64,000 bases of DNA from Polaribacter sp. (lineage in GTDB: Bacteria; Bacteroidota; Bacteroidia; Flavobacteriales; Flavobacteriaceae). Shown piece by piece: positions 41,673 through 52,241 of this stretch. A program made the position numbers and the translations under genes. Location of the stretch: assembly GCF_024639685.1 (NCBI RefSeq), contig NZ_JAHEHX010000019.1, positions 372,001 to 436,000 on the forward strand, in the 5' to 3' direction. Under the pieces are notes generated by a model, which saw nothing but the letters and a program-made list of their open reading frames with translations, had not been told where the DNA came from and searched no databases. Positions within the stretch are counted from its first letter, which is position 1, and the number at the start of each line of letters is the position of its first letter.

Positions 41673-44099
41673 TTATCTTAATACAGCTTCTAAATTTTTT
41701 TCAAAGCTTGCTTGTAATTTTTGCATAATTTTATCTATCTGTTTGTCTTCTAAAGTTTTGTTTTCATCTTGTAACACAAAACTAACTGCGTATGATTTTT
41801 TACCTTCAGGTAACTTATCACCTTCATAAACATCAAATAAATCTACTTCTTTTAAAAGTTTTCTTTCTGATTGAAAGGCTAAATTATAAACTTCTTTAAA
41901 CTCAGTTTTATTATTTAATAATAATGCTAAATCTCTTTTTACTGAAGGAAATTTAGACAGTTCAGATACCTTAATTGATTTTTTACTAGCTAATTGTAAA
42001 ATATTTTCCCAATTTAAATCTGCAAATAAAACCTCTTGCTTAATACCAAACTCTTTTAAAATACTTCTTTTTACTACTCCAAAATCTGCTAATTTGATTT
42101 TGCCTAAACTAAAAGATAATCCTTCAGAAAATACATCATTTTTAGATGGTGTACTTATTAGTTTATTAATACCTAATCTTTCTAATACAAAAGTTAGCAC
42201 TCCTTTTAAATAAAAGAAACCAGATTGAGCAACATTTGTATTCCATGAATCTTTAGTTCTGTTTCCAGTAACAAAGAGTGTTAAGTGTTTGTCTTCATGA
42301 TATTTATCTGAATATTTATGGTATGTTTTACCAAACTCATAAAATTTCAATGCGTTATTTTTTCTATTTAAATTATATGAAACAGACTCTAAACCACTAA
42401 ATAATAAAGACTGACGTAGCACACCTAGATCATTACTTAAAGGGTTTAACATTGCCACATTAGCTTCTTCGTTAATATTTTCAGACAACTTAGTATAATC
42501 TGGTTTTGTAAGCGAATTTGCCATAGTTTCATTAAAACCTAAAGCACTTAATTGCTCTGCTACAACATTTTCTATTTTAGTTTCTTTATTAGAATCAAAT
42601 GAAATTGAAGTATTTAATTTATGAGAAAATTCGATATTATTATAACCGTAAACTCTTAAAATTTCTTCAATAATGTCAGCTTCTCTTTGTACATCTGTTC
42701 TGTAAGAAGGTATAGTTAAACCAAGCCCTCCCTCTGTTTCACTATTAATTTTTATTTCTAAAGAAGCTAAAATGTTTTTAATAGTTTCTTTTGGAATTTC
42801 TTGCCCTATTAATCGATATACATTTTCATAAGAAAGAAATACTTGAAAATCTTCTAATTTTATTGGATAAAAATCTGATATATCTGAAGCCATTTTACCT
42901 CCAGCATATTCTTCAATTAACAAAGCAGCTCTCTTTAAAGCATATTTGGTTAAATTAATATCAATTCCTCTTTCAAAACGAAAAGAAGCATCCGTGTTTA
43001 ACGCGTGCCTTTTTGCTGTTTTTCTAACAGAAACTGGATTAAAATAAGCAGATTCTAGGAAAATTGAATTTGTACTTTTAGAGACACCTGACTCTAATCC
43101 TCCAAAAACACCAGCGATACATAAAGGGTTTTCTTCTGCATCACAAATCATGATGTCTTCTGATGACAGTGTTCTTTCAACTTCGTCTAGTGTAGTAAAC
43201 TTTGTCCCCTCTTTTAATGTTTTTGCAACTATTTTATTTCCTTTAATACGTTGCGCATCAAAAGCATGTAATGGTTGTCCGAGTTCATGTAAAACATAAT
43301 TAGTAATATCTATAATATTATTCTTTGGTGTTAAGCCAATAGCTTTTAATCTATTCTTTATCCATTCTGGAGAATCTTGTACAGTGATATCTGTAATAGA
43401 AATACCACAATAACGAGGCACTAAGTCTTTATTTTCAACTTCTACATCAAAACGTAGCGTTCTTTCATCTACATGGAAATTACTAACAGATGGAGAAATT
43501 AATTCTAAATTTTTTTCTTGTTGTATGAGACCAGCTCTTAAATCACGAGCAACTCCAAAATGACTCATTGCGTCAGATCTATTTGGTGTTAATCCAATTT
43601 CGAATACATGATCTTTTTCAATATTAAAAACATCAGCACCTAAAGTTCCTTCTTTAATAGTATCATCTAAAACTAAAATTCCATCATGGCCACTCCCCAA
43701 ACCAAGCTCATCTTCAGCACAAATCATTCCATGACTCTCTTCTCCTCTAATTTTACCTTTTTTAATTTTAAAACTTTCTCCTTTATCATCATATAGTAGA
43801 GTTCCAATTGTTGCTACAGGTACCTTTTGTCCGGCTGAAACATTTGGTGCTCCACATACAATTTGTACAGGATTTCCATCTCCTAAGTCTACAGTCGTAA
43901 CTTTTAGTCTATCTGCATTTGGGTGCTGTACACAAGTTAGTACTTTACCTACAACAATTCCCTCTAAACTTCCTTTTATAGATTCTTTTGTTTCTATACC
44001 TTCAACTTCTAAACCTAAATCAGTTAACAACTCACCTGTTTTGGCTGCATCCCAATCTATTTGAAGAAATTGCTGTAACCAATTGTAAGAAATTTTCAT
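41673..44099 (-). CDS. pheT: Phenylalanine--tRNA ligase beta subunit
   Basis: 808 aa; tRNA-binding EMAP-like N-terminus, B3/B4 and B5 domains, C-terminal FDX-ACB. Confidence 0.96.
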   Translation of the reverse strand: MKISYNWLQQFLQIDWDAAKTGELLTDLGLEVEGIETKESIKGSLEGIVVGKVLTCVQHPNADRLKVTTVDLGDGNPVQIVCGAPNVSAGQKVPVATIGTLLYDDKGESFKIKKGKIRGEESHGMICAEDELGLGSGHDGILVLDDTIKEGTLGADVFNIEKDHVFEIGLTPNRSDAMSHFGVARDLRAGLIQQEKNLELISPSVSNFHVDERTLRFDVEVENKDLVPRYCGISITDITVQDSPEWIKNRLKAIGLTPKNNIIDITNYVLHELGQPLHAFDAQRIKGNKIVAKTLKEGTKFTTLDEVERTLSSEDIMICDAEENPLCIAGVFGGLESGVSKSTNSIFLESAYFNPVSVRKTAKRHALNTDASFRFERGIDINLTKYALKRAALLIEEYAGGKMASDISDFYPIKLEDFQVFLSYENVYRLIGQEIPKETIKNILASLEIKINSETEGGLGLTIPSYRTDVQREADIIEEILRVYGYNNIEFSHKLNTSISFDSNKETKIENVVAEQLSALGFNETMANSLTKPDYTKLSENINEEANVAMLNPLSNDLGVLRQSLLFSGLESVSYNLNRKNNALKFYEFGKTYHKYSDKYHEDKHLTLFVTGNRTKDSWNTNVAQSGFFYLKGVLTFVLERLGINKLISTPSKNDVFSEGLSFSLGKIKLADFGVVKRSILKEFGIKQEVLFADLNWENILQLASKKSIKVSELSKFPSVKRDLALLLNNKTEFKEVYNLAFQSERKLLKEVDLFDVYEGDKLPEGKKSYAVSFVLQDENKTLEDKQIDKIMQKLQASFEKNLEAVLR

Positions 44100-44272
44100 T
44101 TTTTTATCTTGATTTTTTCAACCGCTAAATTAAACTTTTTTCAGGATTTTATTAAATAATACACGAAGTATTTTAGCTTAAATTTAACCTCATTTAGATG
44201 AAAAACAAATCATAATTTAGTGGTTAAATTACTTCTAGAAATATTGAAATGAGAATAGATATTTAGATGGAT

Positions 44273-44848
44273 TTACTTCAAAAAACTTCCAAATATTTTT
44301 TTAAATGTAAATCCTATAACCTTATAATAAAGAGTTGCAAAGAAAAAGCCTATACTAAGTCCTGTAAGTACATCTAGTGGAAAATGAACCCCTAAATATA
44401 ATCTTGAATATGAAAATACTAATGGAAATAATAATAGGAAAAAAATATAATTTTTAAAATTATTTTTTAATACGAGTAAAATATAAATTGTAAAAAAAGT
44501 AGAAGTAGTTGCATGACCAGACATAAAACTAAATCCTTTAGGACTATAAATTGTTCTTAAAAGATGGTTTATAGTGGGGTCATTATTTGGCCTTAATCTT
44601 TGAGTTGTATTCTTGATTAAATTTGTAAATTGATCAGAAAAGGCAACTAAAACAATCATTGATAAAATTAGAAAACCACCACGTTTCCACCCATACGTTT
44701 TTATCACTAAAAAAATAACTAATAAAAACAATGGAATCCAATTGAATTGATTTGTAATAGCCATCCAAAAAGGATCCCATTGTTTACTTCCTAAATTATT
44801 TAGATAGATTAAAATTTCTTGGTCTATATGTAGTATTGATTCAAACAA
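44273..44848 (-). CDS. PAP2 superfamily phosphatase
   Basis: 191 aa; KNTTQRLRPNN, SFMSGHATTS, SRLYLGVHFPLDVLTG. Confidence 0.92.
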   Translation of the reverse strand: MFESILHIDQEILIYLNNLGSKQWDPFWMAITNQFNWIPLFLLVIFLVIKTYGWKRGGFLILSMIVLVAFSDQFTNLIKNTTQRLRPNNDPTINHLLRTIYSPKGFSFMSGHATTSTFFTIYILLVLKNNFKNYIFFLLLFPLVFSYSRLYLGVHFPLDVLTGLSIGFFFATLYYKVIGFTFKKIFGSFLK

Positions 44849-44849
44849 T

Positions 44850-46007
44850 TTATACGCCTATTTTTAATATTTCAACCTCAAAAACTAAATCAGATTTTGC
44901 TGGAAATGGCCCATATTTAGCTGCACCAAAACCAATGTAATAAGGAATAAAAAGTCTAACTTTCTCTCCTTCTCTTAAATTTTTAACTCCTTCTTTAAAA
45001 CCTGTAATCATAGGCTTCTTAGTATCATTTAGTTGAAAAATAAAAGGTTGCCCACTCTCTTCCGTACTTTGAATTTTTTTACCATCTGCAGTGTAGAGTG
45101 TAAAGTGAGCTTTTATTGGTTTAAAGTCTACAACTTTTTTTCCAGAGGAGTTTTGTTTTAGTTTTAATATTTGTAAACCCGATTCAGTTTTGGTTGCTTT
45201 TTGCACCCCCATTTTTTCATGAAAAATAGATTTATTGGTTAAATAAGTAGAATACCTAGCTATTTCCAAATCTTTTTCTTCTTGAAGACGATCTTTCTCA
45301 GTCTTTGTAAATTTTGCTAGTTCTGAATCAAAAATAGCTCCTTCATCAAATGAATTGGCTTTTTCACCAATTCTAATTATTTTAATGTGATGTATTGTAT
45401 CTAATTTTTGAATTTTATTTACAACTAACATTCTAAGAGAATCTTTTGCTTTTTTAAAAAGTAAAGAATCTTTAATGTTCTTCTTTAAAAGTTTAAACTG
45501 TTTAGCATTCAGAATTGTTTTACCAAAAACAGTATGTTTTCCATCTAAATGAGGAATAGCCCTATGAGTAATAAAAAACTGACTTCCATTAGAGTTTGGT
45601 CCTCCATTTGCCATGGATAACATTCCTGCATCATCGTGTTTGTATAATAAGTCTCCTTCTTTATTCTTAGTAAACTCATCTCCAAATCGATATCCGGCAG
45701 CACCTCTCCCTGTTTCTGTTGGATCTCCTCCTTGTATGATAAAATTATCTACAACTCTATGAAAGCGAATACCATCATAAAACTTATTTCCAATAATAGA
45801 ATCTGTAACCCTATTGTTCGTTCCTTCTGATAGAGCAACAAAGTTAGCAACAGTCATTGGTACATCTTCCTCATAAAGTTTTAAAAAGATATCTCCTTTA
45901 TTTGTTTGTACTTCTGCATAAAGACCGTCTTGTAAATCTTTATATTTTGCAGAAGTACAATTGTAAAATAAAAAGGATATTAATATAAAATAAACTATAA
46001 ATCTCAT
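44850..46007 (-). CDS. Peptidyl-prolyl isomerase, cyclophilin-FKBP fusion lipoprotein
   Basis: 385 aa; cyclophilin domain (FHRVVDNFIIQGGDPTETGRG, NGSQFFIT) then FKBP-type domain (FKEGVKNLREGEKVRLFIPYYIGFG). Confidence 0.93.
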   Translation of the reverse strand: MRFIVYFILISFLFYNCTSAKYKDLQDGLYAEVQTNKGDIFLKLYEEDVPMTVANFVALSEGTNNRVTDSIIGNKFYDGIRFHRVVDNFIIQGGDPTETGRGAAGYRFGDEFTKNKEGDLLYKHDDAGMLSMANGGPNSNGSQFFITHRAIPHLDGKHTVFGKTILNAKQFKLLKKNIKDSLLFKKAKDSLRMLVVNKIQKLDTIHHIKIIRIGEKANSFDEGAIFDSELAKFTKTEKDRLQEEKDLEIARYSTYLTNKSIFHEKMGVQKATKTESGLQILKLKQNSSGKKVVDFKPIKAHFTLYTADGKKIQSTEESGQPFIFQLNDTKKPMITGFKEGVKNLREGEKVRLFIPYYIGFGAAKYGPFPAKSDLVFEVEILKIGV

Positions 46008-46715
46008 TTATTCTTCTAATAACTCCAAAATTTCTACTTCAAAAATTAATGCTGAATAAGGCTTAATTAATTCTCCTCTTTGTTGAACACCATATGCTAA
46101 TTCTTGAGGTATAAAAAACTTATATTTATCACCAACATGCATCATAGCTAAGCCTTCATTAAAACCAGGTATAAAAATATTAGCTCTAGATTCATATGGT
46201 TCATTTCTATCTACACTACTATCAAAAACTTCTCCATCTATTGTGGTTCCGTGATAGTGTAACTTTATTTTGCTATCTGGTTTTATAGCTGCTCCATTTC
46301 CTTCTTTTAAAATAGTAAACTGTAAACCACTTTCTGTTGTAGTTACTCCTTCTTTTGTTTTATTTTCTGCTAAAAACTTTTCTCCTGCTTCTTTTACAGC
46401 TGCAAACTTCTTTTTAGCGTCTTTCTCGGCTTGTTGCATTTGTTGCTTTTGGAAAAAAGTTCTTAAAAAACCTGCAATATCATCTTCTTTCATTAACATA
46501 TTAGTAGAATCGATTACGTTTTTGTACCCCTGAATAAAGGCTGACGTTTTTGCATCAGTAAAATTTGATTTAACTTTTAATGCCATATCCATTCCTAACG
46601 CATAACTAGCAGAATCTAATTCTGTTTCTAGAGAAGTCACGCTAACGTTTTCATTATTACAAGATACTATTGCTAAGAAACTTGTGGCCATTGCTAAATT
46701 TTTAATTGTTTTCAT
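46008..46715 (-). CDS. FKBP-type peptidyl-prolyl isomerase lipoprotein
   Basis: 235 aa; FKBP N-terminal helical domain and IKLHYHGTTIDGEVFDSSVDR, FFIPQELAYG. Confidence 0.94.
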   Translation of the reverse strand: MKTIKNLAMATSFLAIVSCNNENVSVTSLETELDSASYALGMDMALKVKSNFTDAKTSAFIQGYKNVIDSTNMLMKEDDIAGFLRTFFQKQQMQQAEKDAKKKFAAVKEAGEKFLAENKTKEGVTTTESGLQFTILKEGNGAAIKPDSKIKLHYHGTTIDGEVFDSSVDRNEPYESRANIFIPGFNEGLAMMHVGDKYKFFIPQELAYGVQQRGELIKPYSALIFEVEILELLEE

Positions 46716-47254
46716 TACTTTTTGTTTAATTTAATTAATGTTACTGTACTTTTAATGGATTGATTAGGTTTAATTTTATTTTGATCTCCTGATATACCAT
46801 AGGCATTATATGGAGGTATTATAAAGGTTACGGTTTCACCCTCTTTCATGAGCTTTATTCCCTTTTGCAAACCAGTAATAAAATTTTCTTTATCAACGAG
46901 ATAACTCTTAATACCTAAATCCTTTTTACTATAAATAATAGAGTCATTTAAATTTTTAATTGAATACGATATAATTACTTCATCAGCTATTTTTGGAAAA
47001 GGCAATTCACTATTAATTTTATGATTGTATGTATACCAAAAACCTTCTGTAGATTGAATATAGGTGTTTAATGAATCATTTTTCACAAGAGCTACAATCT
47101 TTTCATCATTTTTCTTATTGATTAATTTACTCTTTTTTAAAGCATCTGCATAAACAGTAGTTGATGGCTTTGGTTGTATAGGTCTTCTTACTTTTCTTTT
47201 TGAGCAAGAAATCGTTATTAAAAATAAAAAAATTAACAATAAGTTATATTTCAT
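46715..47254 (-). CDS. gldI: Gliding motility-associated FKBP-type PPIase, GldI-like
   Basis: Lipoprotein signal then FKBP-like C-terminus; matches GldI arrangement beside a DHH phosphoesterase gene; internal Met preferred over 47266. Confidence 0.75.
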   Translation of the reverse strand: MKYNLLLIFLFLITISCSKRKVRRPIQPKPSTTVYADALKKSKLINKKNDEKIVALVKNDSLNTYIQSTEGFWYTYNHKINSELPFPKIADEVIISYSIKNLNDSIIYSKKDLGIKSYLVDKENFITGLQKGIKLMKEGETVTFIIPPYNAYGISGDQNKIKPNQSIKSTVTLIKLNKK

Positions 47255-48278
47255 AAGAAACTTCAAGCTCTGTTTTATAGTCTTTTAATAATGAACAAAA
47301 ATTATCTACAGTTTCTTGCATAGTAGATTCAGATCTACCTCCTGCAGCATTATCATGTCCACCTCCATTATAATGATTTCTTGAAAATTTATTTACAGAG
47401 AAGGTACCTTTAGATCTAAACGATATCTTTACGATACTTTGTTCTTTATCTTCAATAAAAATTGCTGCAAAAATAATTCCTTTTAAGGACAATGCATAAT
47501 TTACAACACCTTCTGTATCGCCTTTTTGAAAATCAAAACGTTTTTTTTCTTCATCAGTCAAGGTGATAAAAGCAGTTTTATACTCTGGCAAAATCTGTAA
47601 ATTGCTTAAAGCTTGCCCTAACAATAGAAGTCTATTATATGAATTAGAATCATAAACATTGTTATGTATTCTATCATTTTGAGCTCCTTTATCTATTAAA
47701 TCTGCAATAATTCTGTGTGTTTTACTTGTAGTAGAACGAAATCTAAAAGAACCTGTATCTGTCATGATACCTGTATATAAGCAAGTAGCAATATCTTTAT
47801 CAATAAGTGATAAATCATTATTCATTTCTATATATTGGTAAATCATTTGTGAGGTAGAGCAAACGTTAACATCAGAATACATAAACTTAACATCATCTGG
47901 CTGTTGATGGTGATCTATCATAACAAAATCATTCTGATATTTCTCTAAGGTATTTTGCATATCAGAGCCTACTCTGTGCAGTGTGTTAAAATCTAAAAGA
48001 AATATAATTTCTGATTTCTGTATGGCCTTTTGTGATTGGCTATTTTGCCAATCAAAACGAAAAGTATTTTCAGATCCAGGCAACCATTGAAGAAAGTCTG
48101 GGTAGTCATTTGGCATTACAACAGTAGCATGATGTCCTTTTTTAGTTAGGTAATGTTTTAGTGCTAATGAAGCGCCAATAGCATCTCCATCAGGATTTCT
48201 GTGCCCTACAATAACTACGTTTTTAGGAGTTTCTAAAAAAGCGCTTAAATCATTAAATCCTTTTAAAATCATAGGCAA
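47244..48278 (-). CDS. DHH family phosphoesterase (NrnA-like)
   Basis: 344 aa; VIVGHRNPDGDAIGASLAL, MIDHHQQP, NGGGHDNAAGG. Confidence 0.93.
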   Translation of the reverse strand: MPMILKGFNDLSAFLETPKNVVIVGHRNPDGDAIGASLALKHYLTKKGHHATVVMPNDYPDFLQWLPGSENTFRFDWQNSQSQKAIQKSEIIFLLDFNTLHRVGSDMQNTLEKYQNDFVMIDHHQQPDDVKFMYSDVNVCSTSQMIYQYIEMNNDLSLIDKDIATCLYTGIMTDTGSFRFRSTTSKTHRIIADLIDKGAQNDRIHNNVYDSNSYNRLLLLGQALSNLQILPEYKTAFITLTDEEKKRFDFQKGDTEGVVNYALSLKGIIFAAIFIEDKEQSIVKISFRSKGTFSVNKFSRNHYNGGGHDNAAGGRSESTMQETVDNFCSLLKDYKTELEVSYEI

Positions 48279-48321
48279 CGAAGATACAATTTAATAATAT
48301 TGATTGAAGCTTTTTTTTAAG

Positions 48322-48329
48322 TACATTTG
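48322..48329 (+). promoter_or_regulatory. Candidate promoter upstream of PhoD-like gene
   Basis: TTG 48300-48302, 19 bp spacer, TACATTTG. Confidence 0.45.
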
Positions 48330-48359
48330 AAAAAAAAACTACTTATTTAACTATAATTT

Positions 48360-49388
48360 ATGAGAAATTATTTACTTGTTGGAATTATAACCTTAAATTT
48401 TTTCCATTGCGCTACTAAAATAGAAAAACAAAACACAAAAAAAACTATTGAAAGTGATTATACTATTGCATTTGGTTCTTGCAATAAACAAAATAAAAAA
48501 AATATACTTTGGAAAGAAATTAGTAAAAACAACCCTGATTTATGGGTGTGGGGTGGAGATATTATTTATTCAGACACAGAAGACATGAATAAGATGAAAG
48601 AAGACTATGACACTCAAATTAATCAAGAAGGTTATAAAGTGTTAAGAAAAAACACACCTATTTTAGCAACCTGGGATGATCATGATTATGGAGTTAATGA
48701 TGGTGGAACTGAATTCCCTAAAAAAAAACAAGCACAAGAGTTATTTTTAAATTTTTTAGGAGTTGCTAAAGATAGTCCAAGAAGAAATAAAGAAGGCATA
48801 TACCATTCAGAACTTATAAAAACCCAAAAAGGAGATATTAAAATTATACTATTAGATACGCGTTATTTTAGGACACCTCTTAAAAAGGCAGAAGGTAAAA
48901 AAAGGTATGTACCAAATGCATACGGAGAGGGGACACTTTTAGGACAAAAACAGTGGACGTGGTTAAAAAATGAGTTGAAAAACTCTTCAGCAGAATTTAA
49001 CATTATTGTTAGCAGCATTCAAGTGCTTTCTTCAGAACATGGTTTTGAAACTTGGGGAAACTTCCCTCATGAAGTAGATCAATTAAAAAATACAATTCTC
49101 AACTCTAAAGCAAAAGGAGTACTTTTACTTTCTGGTGATAGACATATTTCTGAATTCTCACAAACTACAGTAAATGATTTACCGTATTTTTTAACGGATT
49201 TTACTTCAAGTGGACTTACACATTCTTACTCAAAATTCAGCGGAGAACCTAATCAGTACAGAAAACAAGAGGTAGTGCATGAAATTAGTTTTGGGGTTTT
49301 ATATTTTAATTTTAATGAGAAAAACATTACCCTAGAGATGAGAGGAAAAAACAATAAACTTCAGCAAAAAATGAAACAAACATATTAA
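48360..49388 (+). CDS. PhoD-like alkaline phosphatase/phosphodiesterase lipoprotein
   Basis: 342 aa; FGSCNKQ, WGGDIIYSDTEDM, ATWDDHDYGVNDGG, LLSGDRHISEFS. Confidence 0.93.
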   Translation: MRNYLLVGIITLNFFHCATKIEKQNTKKTIESDYTIAFGSCNKQNKKNILWKEISKNNPDLWVWGGDIIYSDTEDMNKMKEDYDTQINQEGYKVLRKNTPILATWDDHDYGVNDGGTEFPKKKQAQELFLNFLGVAKDSPRRNKEGIYHSELIKTQKGDIKIILLDTRYFRTPLKKAEGKKRYVPNAYGEGTLLGQKQWTWLKNELKNSSAEFNIIVSSIQVLSSEHGFETWGNFPHEVDQLKNTILNSKAKGVLLLSGDRHISEFSQTTVNDLPYFLTDFTSSGLTHSYSKFSGEPNQYRKQEVVHEISFGVLYFNFNEKNITLEMRGKNNKLQQKMKQTY

Positions 49389-49411
49389 CTTGTGAATACC
49401 AATAAAAGCCG

Positions 49412-49419
49412 TACTTTTG
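49412..49419 (+). promoter_or_regulatory. ndk promoter
   Basis: TTG 49390-49392, 19 bp spacer, TACTTTTG, 20 nt before ATG. Confidence 0.55.
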
Positions 49420-49439
49420 CAAAAATTTTATAAAATAAA

Positions 49440-49859
49440 ATGGCAACAAACAGAACATTTACAATGCTTAAGCCTGATGCTGTAGAAAACGGACATACAG
49501 GAGCTATCTTAGAAAAAATTAATGCAGCAGGTTTCAGAATCGTAGCGTTAAAGAAAACTCAAATGACTAAAGCAGACGCAGAATCATTTTATGCAGTGCA
49601 TAATGAGCGTCCTTTTTTTGGAGAACTAGTAGAATTCATGACACGTGGACCAATAATTGCAGCAGTGTTAGAGAAAGATAATGCAGTTAATGACTTTAGA
49701 ACTTTAATTGGGGCTACAAACCCAGCTGATGCAGCAGAAGGAACAATTAGAAAATTGTATGCAACTTCTATGGGCGAAAATGCAGTACATGGTTCTGACT
49801 CTGATGAAAATGCAACAATTGAAAGTAATTTTCATTTTTCTGGTAGAGAAATGTTTTAA
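49440..49859 (+). CDS. ndk: Nucleoside diphosphate kinase
   Basis: 139 aa; [31 protein letters not shown]. Confidence 0.97.
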   Translation: MATNRTFTMLKPDAVENGHTGAILEKINAAGFRIVALKKTQMTKADAESFYAVHNERPFFGELVEFMTRGPIIAAVLEKDNAVNDFRTLIGATNPADAAEGTIRKLYATSMGENAVHGSDSDENATIESNFHFSGREMF

Positions 49860-49883
49860 ATTACTTTATAAAAATGTATTTGA

Positions 49884-49913
49884 AGGCCTGTATTTTAATG
49901 CAGGTCTTTTTTT
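49884..49913 (+). terminator. Candidate terminator after ndk
   Basis: GGCCTGtattttaatgCAGGTCTTTTTTT. Confidence 0.75.
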
Positions 49914-50208
49914 ATACCAACATCAATTTAGAAATTAATTCATTCCCTAATTCTTCATTCATCATTTTAATAATTTTTTCTTTGCCATAACTCAACTCCT
50001 CACGTAATACAGATGAAGTTAATTGCACTATTAACGTTCTATTTTGTAATTTAACAGAAGAAGTATGATTAGAAATTCCAGGCCCCATCATCTTTGCCCA
50101 AGTTTCAGCTACTTTAATTTTTTGCATTCCTTTACTTAAGTTGTTTTCTTTAATAAATAATTGCATTAAATCTTCTATTGAAAAAGAATCATTTTCTCTT
50201 TTAGCCAT
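49912..50208 (-). CDS. DUF721 domain-containing protein
   Basis: 98 aa; VAETWAKMMGPGISNHTSSVKLQNRTLIVQLTSSVLREELSYGKEKI. Confidence 0.9.
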   Translation of the reverse strand: MAKRENDSFSIEDLMQLFIKENNLSKGMQKIKVAETWAKMMGPGISNHTSSVKLQNRTLIVQLTSSVLREELSYGKEKIIKMMNEELGNELISKLMLV

Positions 50209-50218
50209 TCTCTAAATT

Positions 50219-51298
50219 TTAAAGTTTAAATAACTGATACTTTTTATCACCTTGCTTTAAAATTCGTTCAGTACGCTCTGCATGAGTATCAGTAATAAAA
50301 ATTTGTCCAAATTTGTCATTATTTACTAGATCAATAATATGGGCTACTCTACTTTCATCCAATTTATCAAAAATATCATCTAGCAATAAAATTGGTGTTA
50401 TTCCCGCTTGTTGTTTTATAAATTCAAATTGAGCAAACTTTAGCGCTATTAAAAAAGATTTTTGTTGTCCTTGAGAACCAAATTTTTTTATTGGGTATTC
50501 ACTAATTTCAAAATTTAAATCATCCTTATGGATTCCGGCTGTACTATACTGTAATAAACGATCTTTTTCTAATGATTTTACCAAAAGATCTTTCATTGTA
50601 AAGTCATGTAATTGACTTTTATAATTTAAATAAACAACCTCATTGTCACCAGATATTATTTTATATTTTTCGTTGAATATTGGAATAAATGTATTTAAAA
50701 AATCCTTTCTAACCTCATAAATTCTAGTTCCATACTCTGCAAGCTGATCATCATAAATATTTAAATTTACAGCATCAAAAGTCCTGTTAGCAGCAAAATA
50801 TTTTAATAAAGAATTACGTTGCGTTACTACCTTATTGTAACTTATTAAATCTTTTAAATAATTTTTATTTTGCTGAGAAATTACTCCATCTATAAACTTT
50901 CTTCTAAAATCACTTCCCTCAGTCACTAAATCTCTATCTGCAGGCGAAATGATAACAAGTGGAAATTGCCCAATATGATCAGAAAAACGATCATACATTT
51001 TGTCATTTCTTTTTAAGATTTTTTTTTGGCCTTTTTTAAGACTACATACTAGTGTTTCATTTCTATTATTTAAAAGGTAATTTCCCTCAATCATAAAAAA
51101 AGGCTCATGATGCTTTATGTTTTGTATTGCTACTGCATTAAAATAACTTTTTGTAAACGACAAGTAATAAATAGCATCAAGTACATTTGTTTTGCCAACA
51201 CCATTGTTTCCTACAAAGCAGTTTATTTTCTCTTGAAAATCAAAAGATTGAGAACTTATGTTCTTAAAATTCACCAATGAGAGCTGCTGTAAATACAT
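50219..51298 (-). CDS. recF: DNA replication and repair protein RecF
   Basis: 359 aa; [53 protein letters not shown]. Confidence 0.95.
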   Translation of the reverse strand: MYLQQLSLVNFKNISSQSFDFQEKINCFVGNNGVGKTNVLDAIYYLSFTKSYFNAVAIQNIKHHEPFFMIEGNYLLNNRNETLVCSLKKGQKKILKRNDKMYDRFSDHIGQFPLVIISPADRDLVTEGSDFRRKFIDGVISQQNKNYLKDLISYNKVVTQRNSLLKYFAANRTFDAVNLNIYDDQLAEYGTRIYEVRKDFLNTFIPIFNEKYKIISGDNEVVYLNYKSQLHDFTMKDLLVKSLEKDRLLQYSTAGIHKDDLNFEISEYPIKKFGSQGQQKSFLIALKFAQFEFIKQQAGITPILLLDDIFDKLDESRVAHIIDLVNNDKFGQIFITDTHAERTERILKQGDKKYQLFKL

Positions 51299-51412
51299 AA
51301 CAAATTTTTTAAATTAAAAAACGTCTGCAAATTATTGAAATTTTTGGGAATTAACCGCTTTTAAAATCCAATTAAAAAAACTATTTTTGTCGCCACTAAT
51401 TTTTAAGTAAAT

Positions 51413-52180
51413 ATGGCAACATACAAGAAGAAATATAAACCAGAAGGTAAAAAAGCAGAACAGCAAGTAGAAGAAATGGACAGTACAACTGCAGAAGTAT
51501 TTAATACTTTAGACGAAACTGCTTCTAAATCTGAACAATGGATTGAAAAGAATAGTAAAGTTTTATTTGGTAGTCTAATAGCTATAGTCGTATTTTTTCT
51601 AGTATTTTTAGGGTACAATAAATATGTTGTTACACCAAACGAACTAGAAGCTTCTAATGAATTGGCTTTTCCAAGAAAATATTTTGATGAGGCTGCAACA
51701 GCTGGATCTGGTATAGATTCTTTATTAAATTTAGGGTTAGAAGGAGCCGATGGTAATTATGGTTTTTTAGATATAGCTGAGGCCTATAATGGAACAAGCG
51801 CAGGAAATTTAGCAAATTACTATGCAGGCATATCATATTTACAAATGAAAGAATATGATAAAGGAATAGAATTTTTAGGAAAATTTAATTCTGATAATGC
51901 TATTTTAAATGCTGTTGCTTTGGGCGCAATTGGTGATGCCTTCTCTGACATAGATCAACAAAATGATGCATTAGACTATTATGAAAAAGCTGCAAATGTA
52001 GAAAGTAACGATTTTACAACTCCTCTTTTTTTGTTTAAAGGAGGGCAAACTGCATTGTTGTTAAATGAATTCGACAAAGCTGTAGCAATGTTTTCTATAA
52101 TTAAAGAAAAATACTCTAAATCTGAACAAGGCAGAGATATAGATAAATTCATTAATGCAGCAAAATATGCAAAAGATTAG
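51413..52180 (+). CDS. Membrane-anchored tetratricopeptide repeat protein (YfgM-like)
   Basis: 255 aa; one TM helix, TPR-type repeats. Confidence 0.85.
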   Translation: MATYKKKYKPEGKKAEQQVEEMDSTTAEVFNTLDETASKSEQWIEKNSKVLFGSLIAIVVFFLVFLGYNKYVVTPNELEASNELAFPRKYFDEAATAGSGIDSLLNLGLEGADGNYGFLDIAEAYNGTSAGNLANYYAGISYLQMKEYDKGIEFLGKFNSDNAILNAVALGAIGDAFSDIDQQNDALDYYEKAANVESNDFTTPLFLFKGGQTALLLNEFDKAVAMFSIIKEKYSKSEQGRDIDKFINAAKYAKD

Positions 52181-52241
52181 TTGTTAGATTGTAATTGTAG
52201 GTCAAAAAATATAAATGTACTATCTATAAAAAGAACTTAAA

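Noticed and set aside
49708-49938. Second-frame ORF overlapping ndk 3' end
   Set aside because: Out-of-frame within ndk and its terminator
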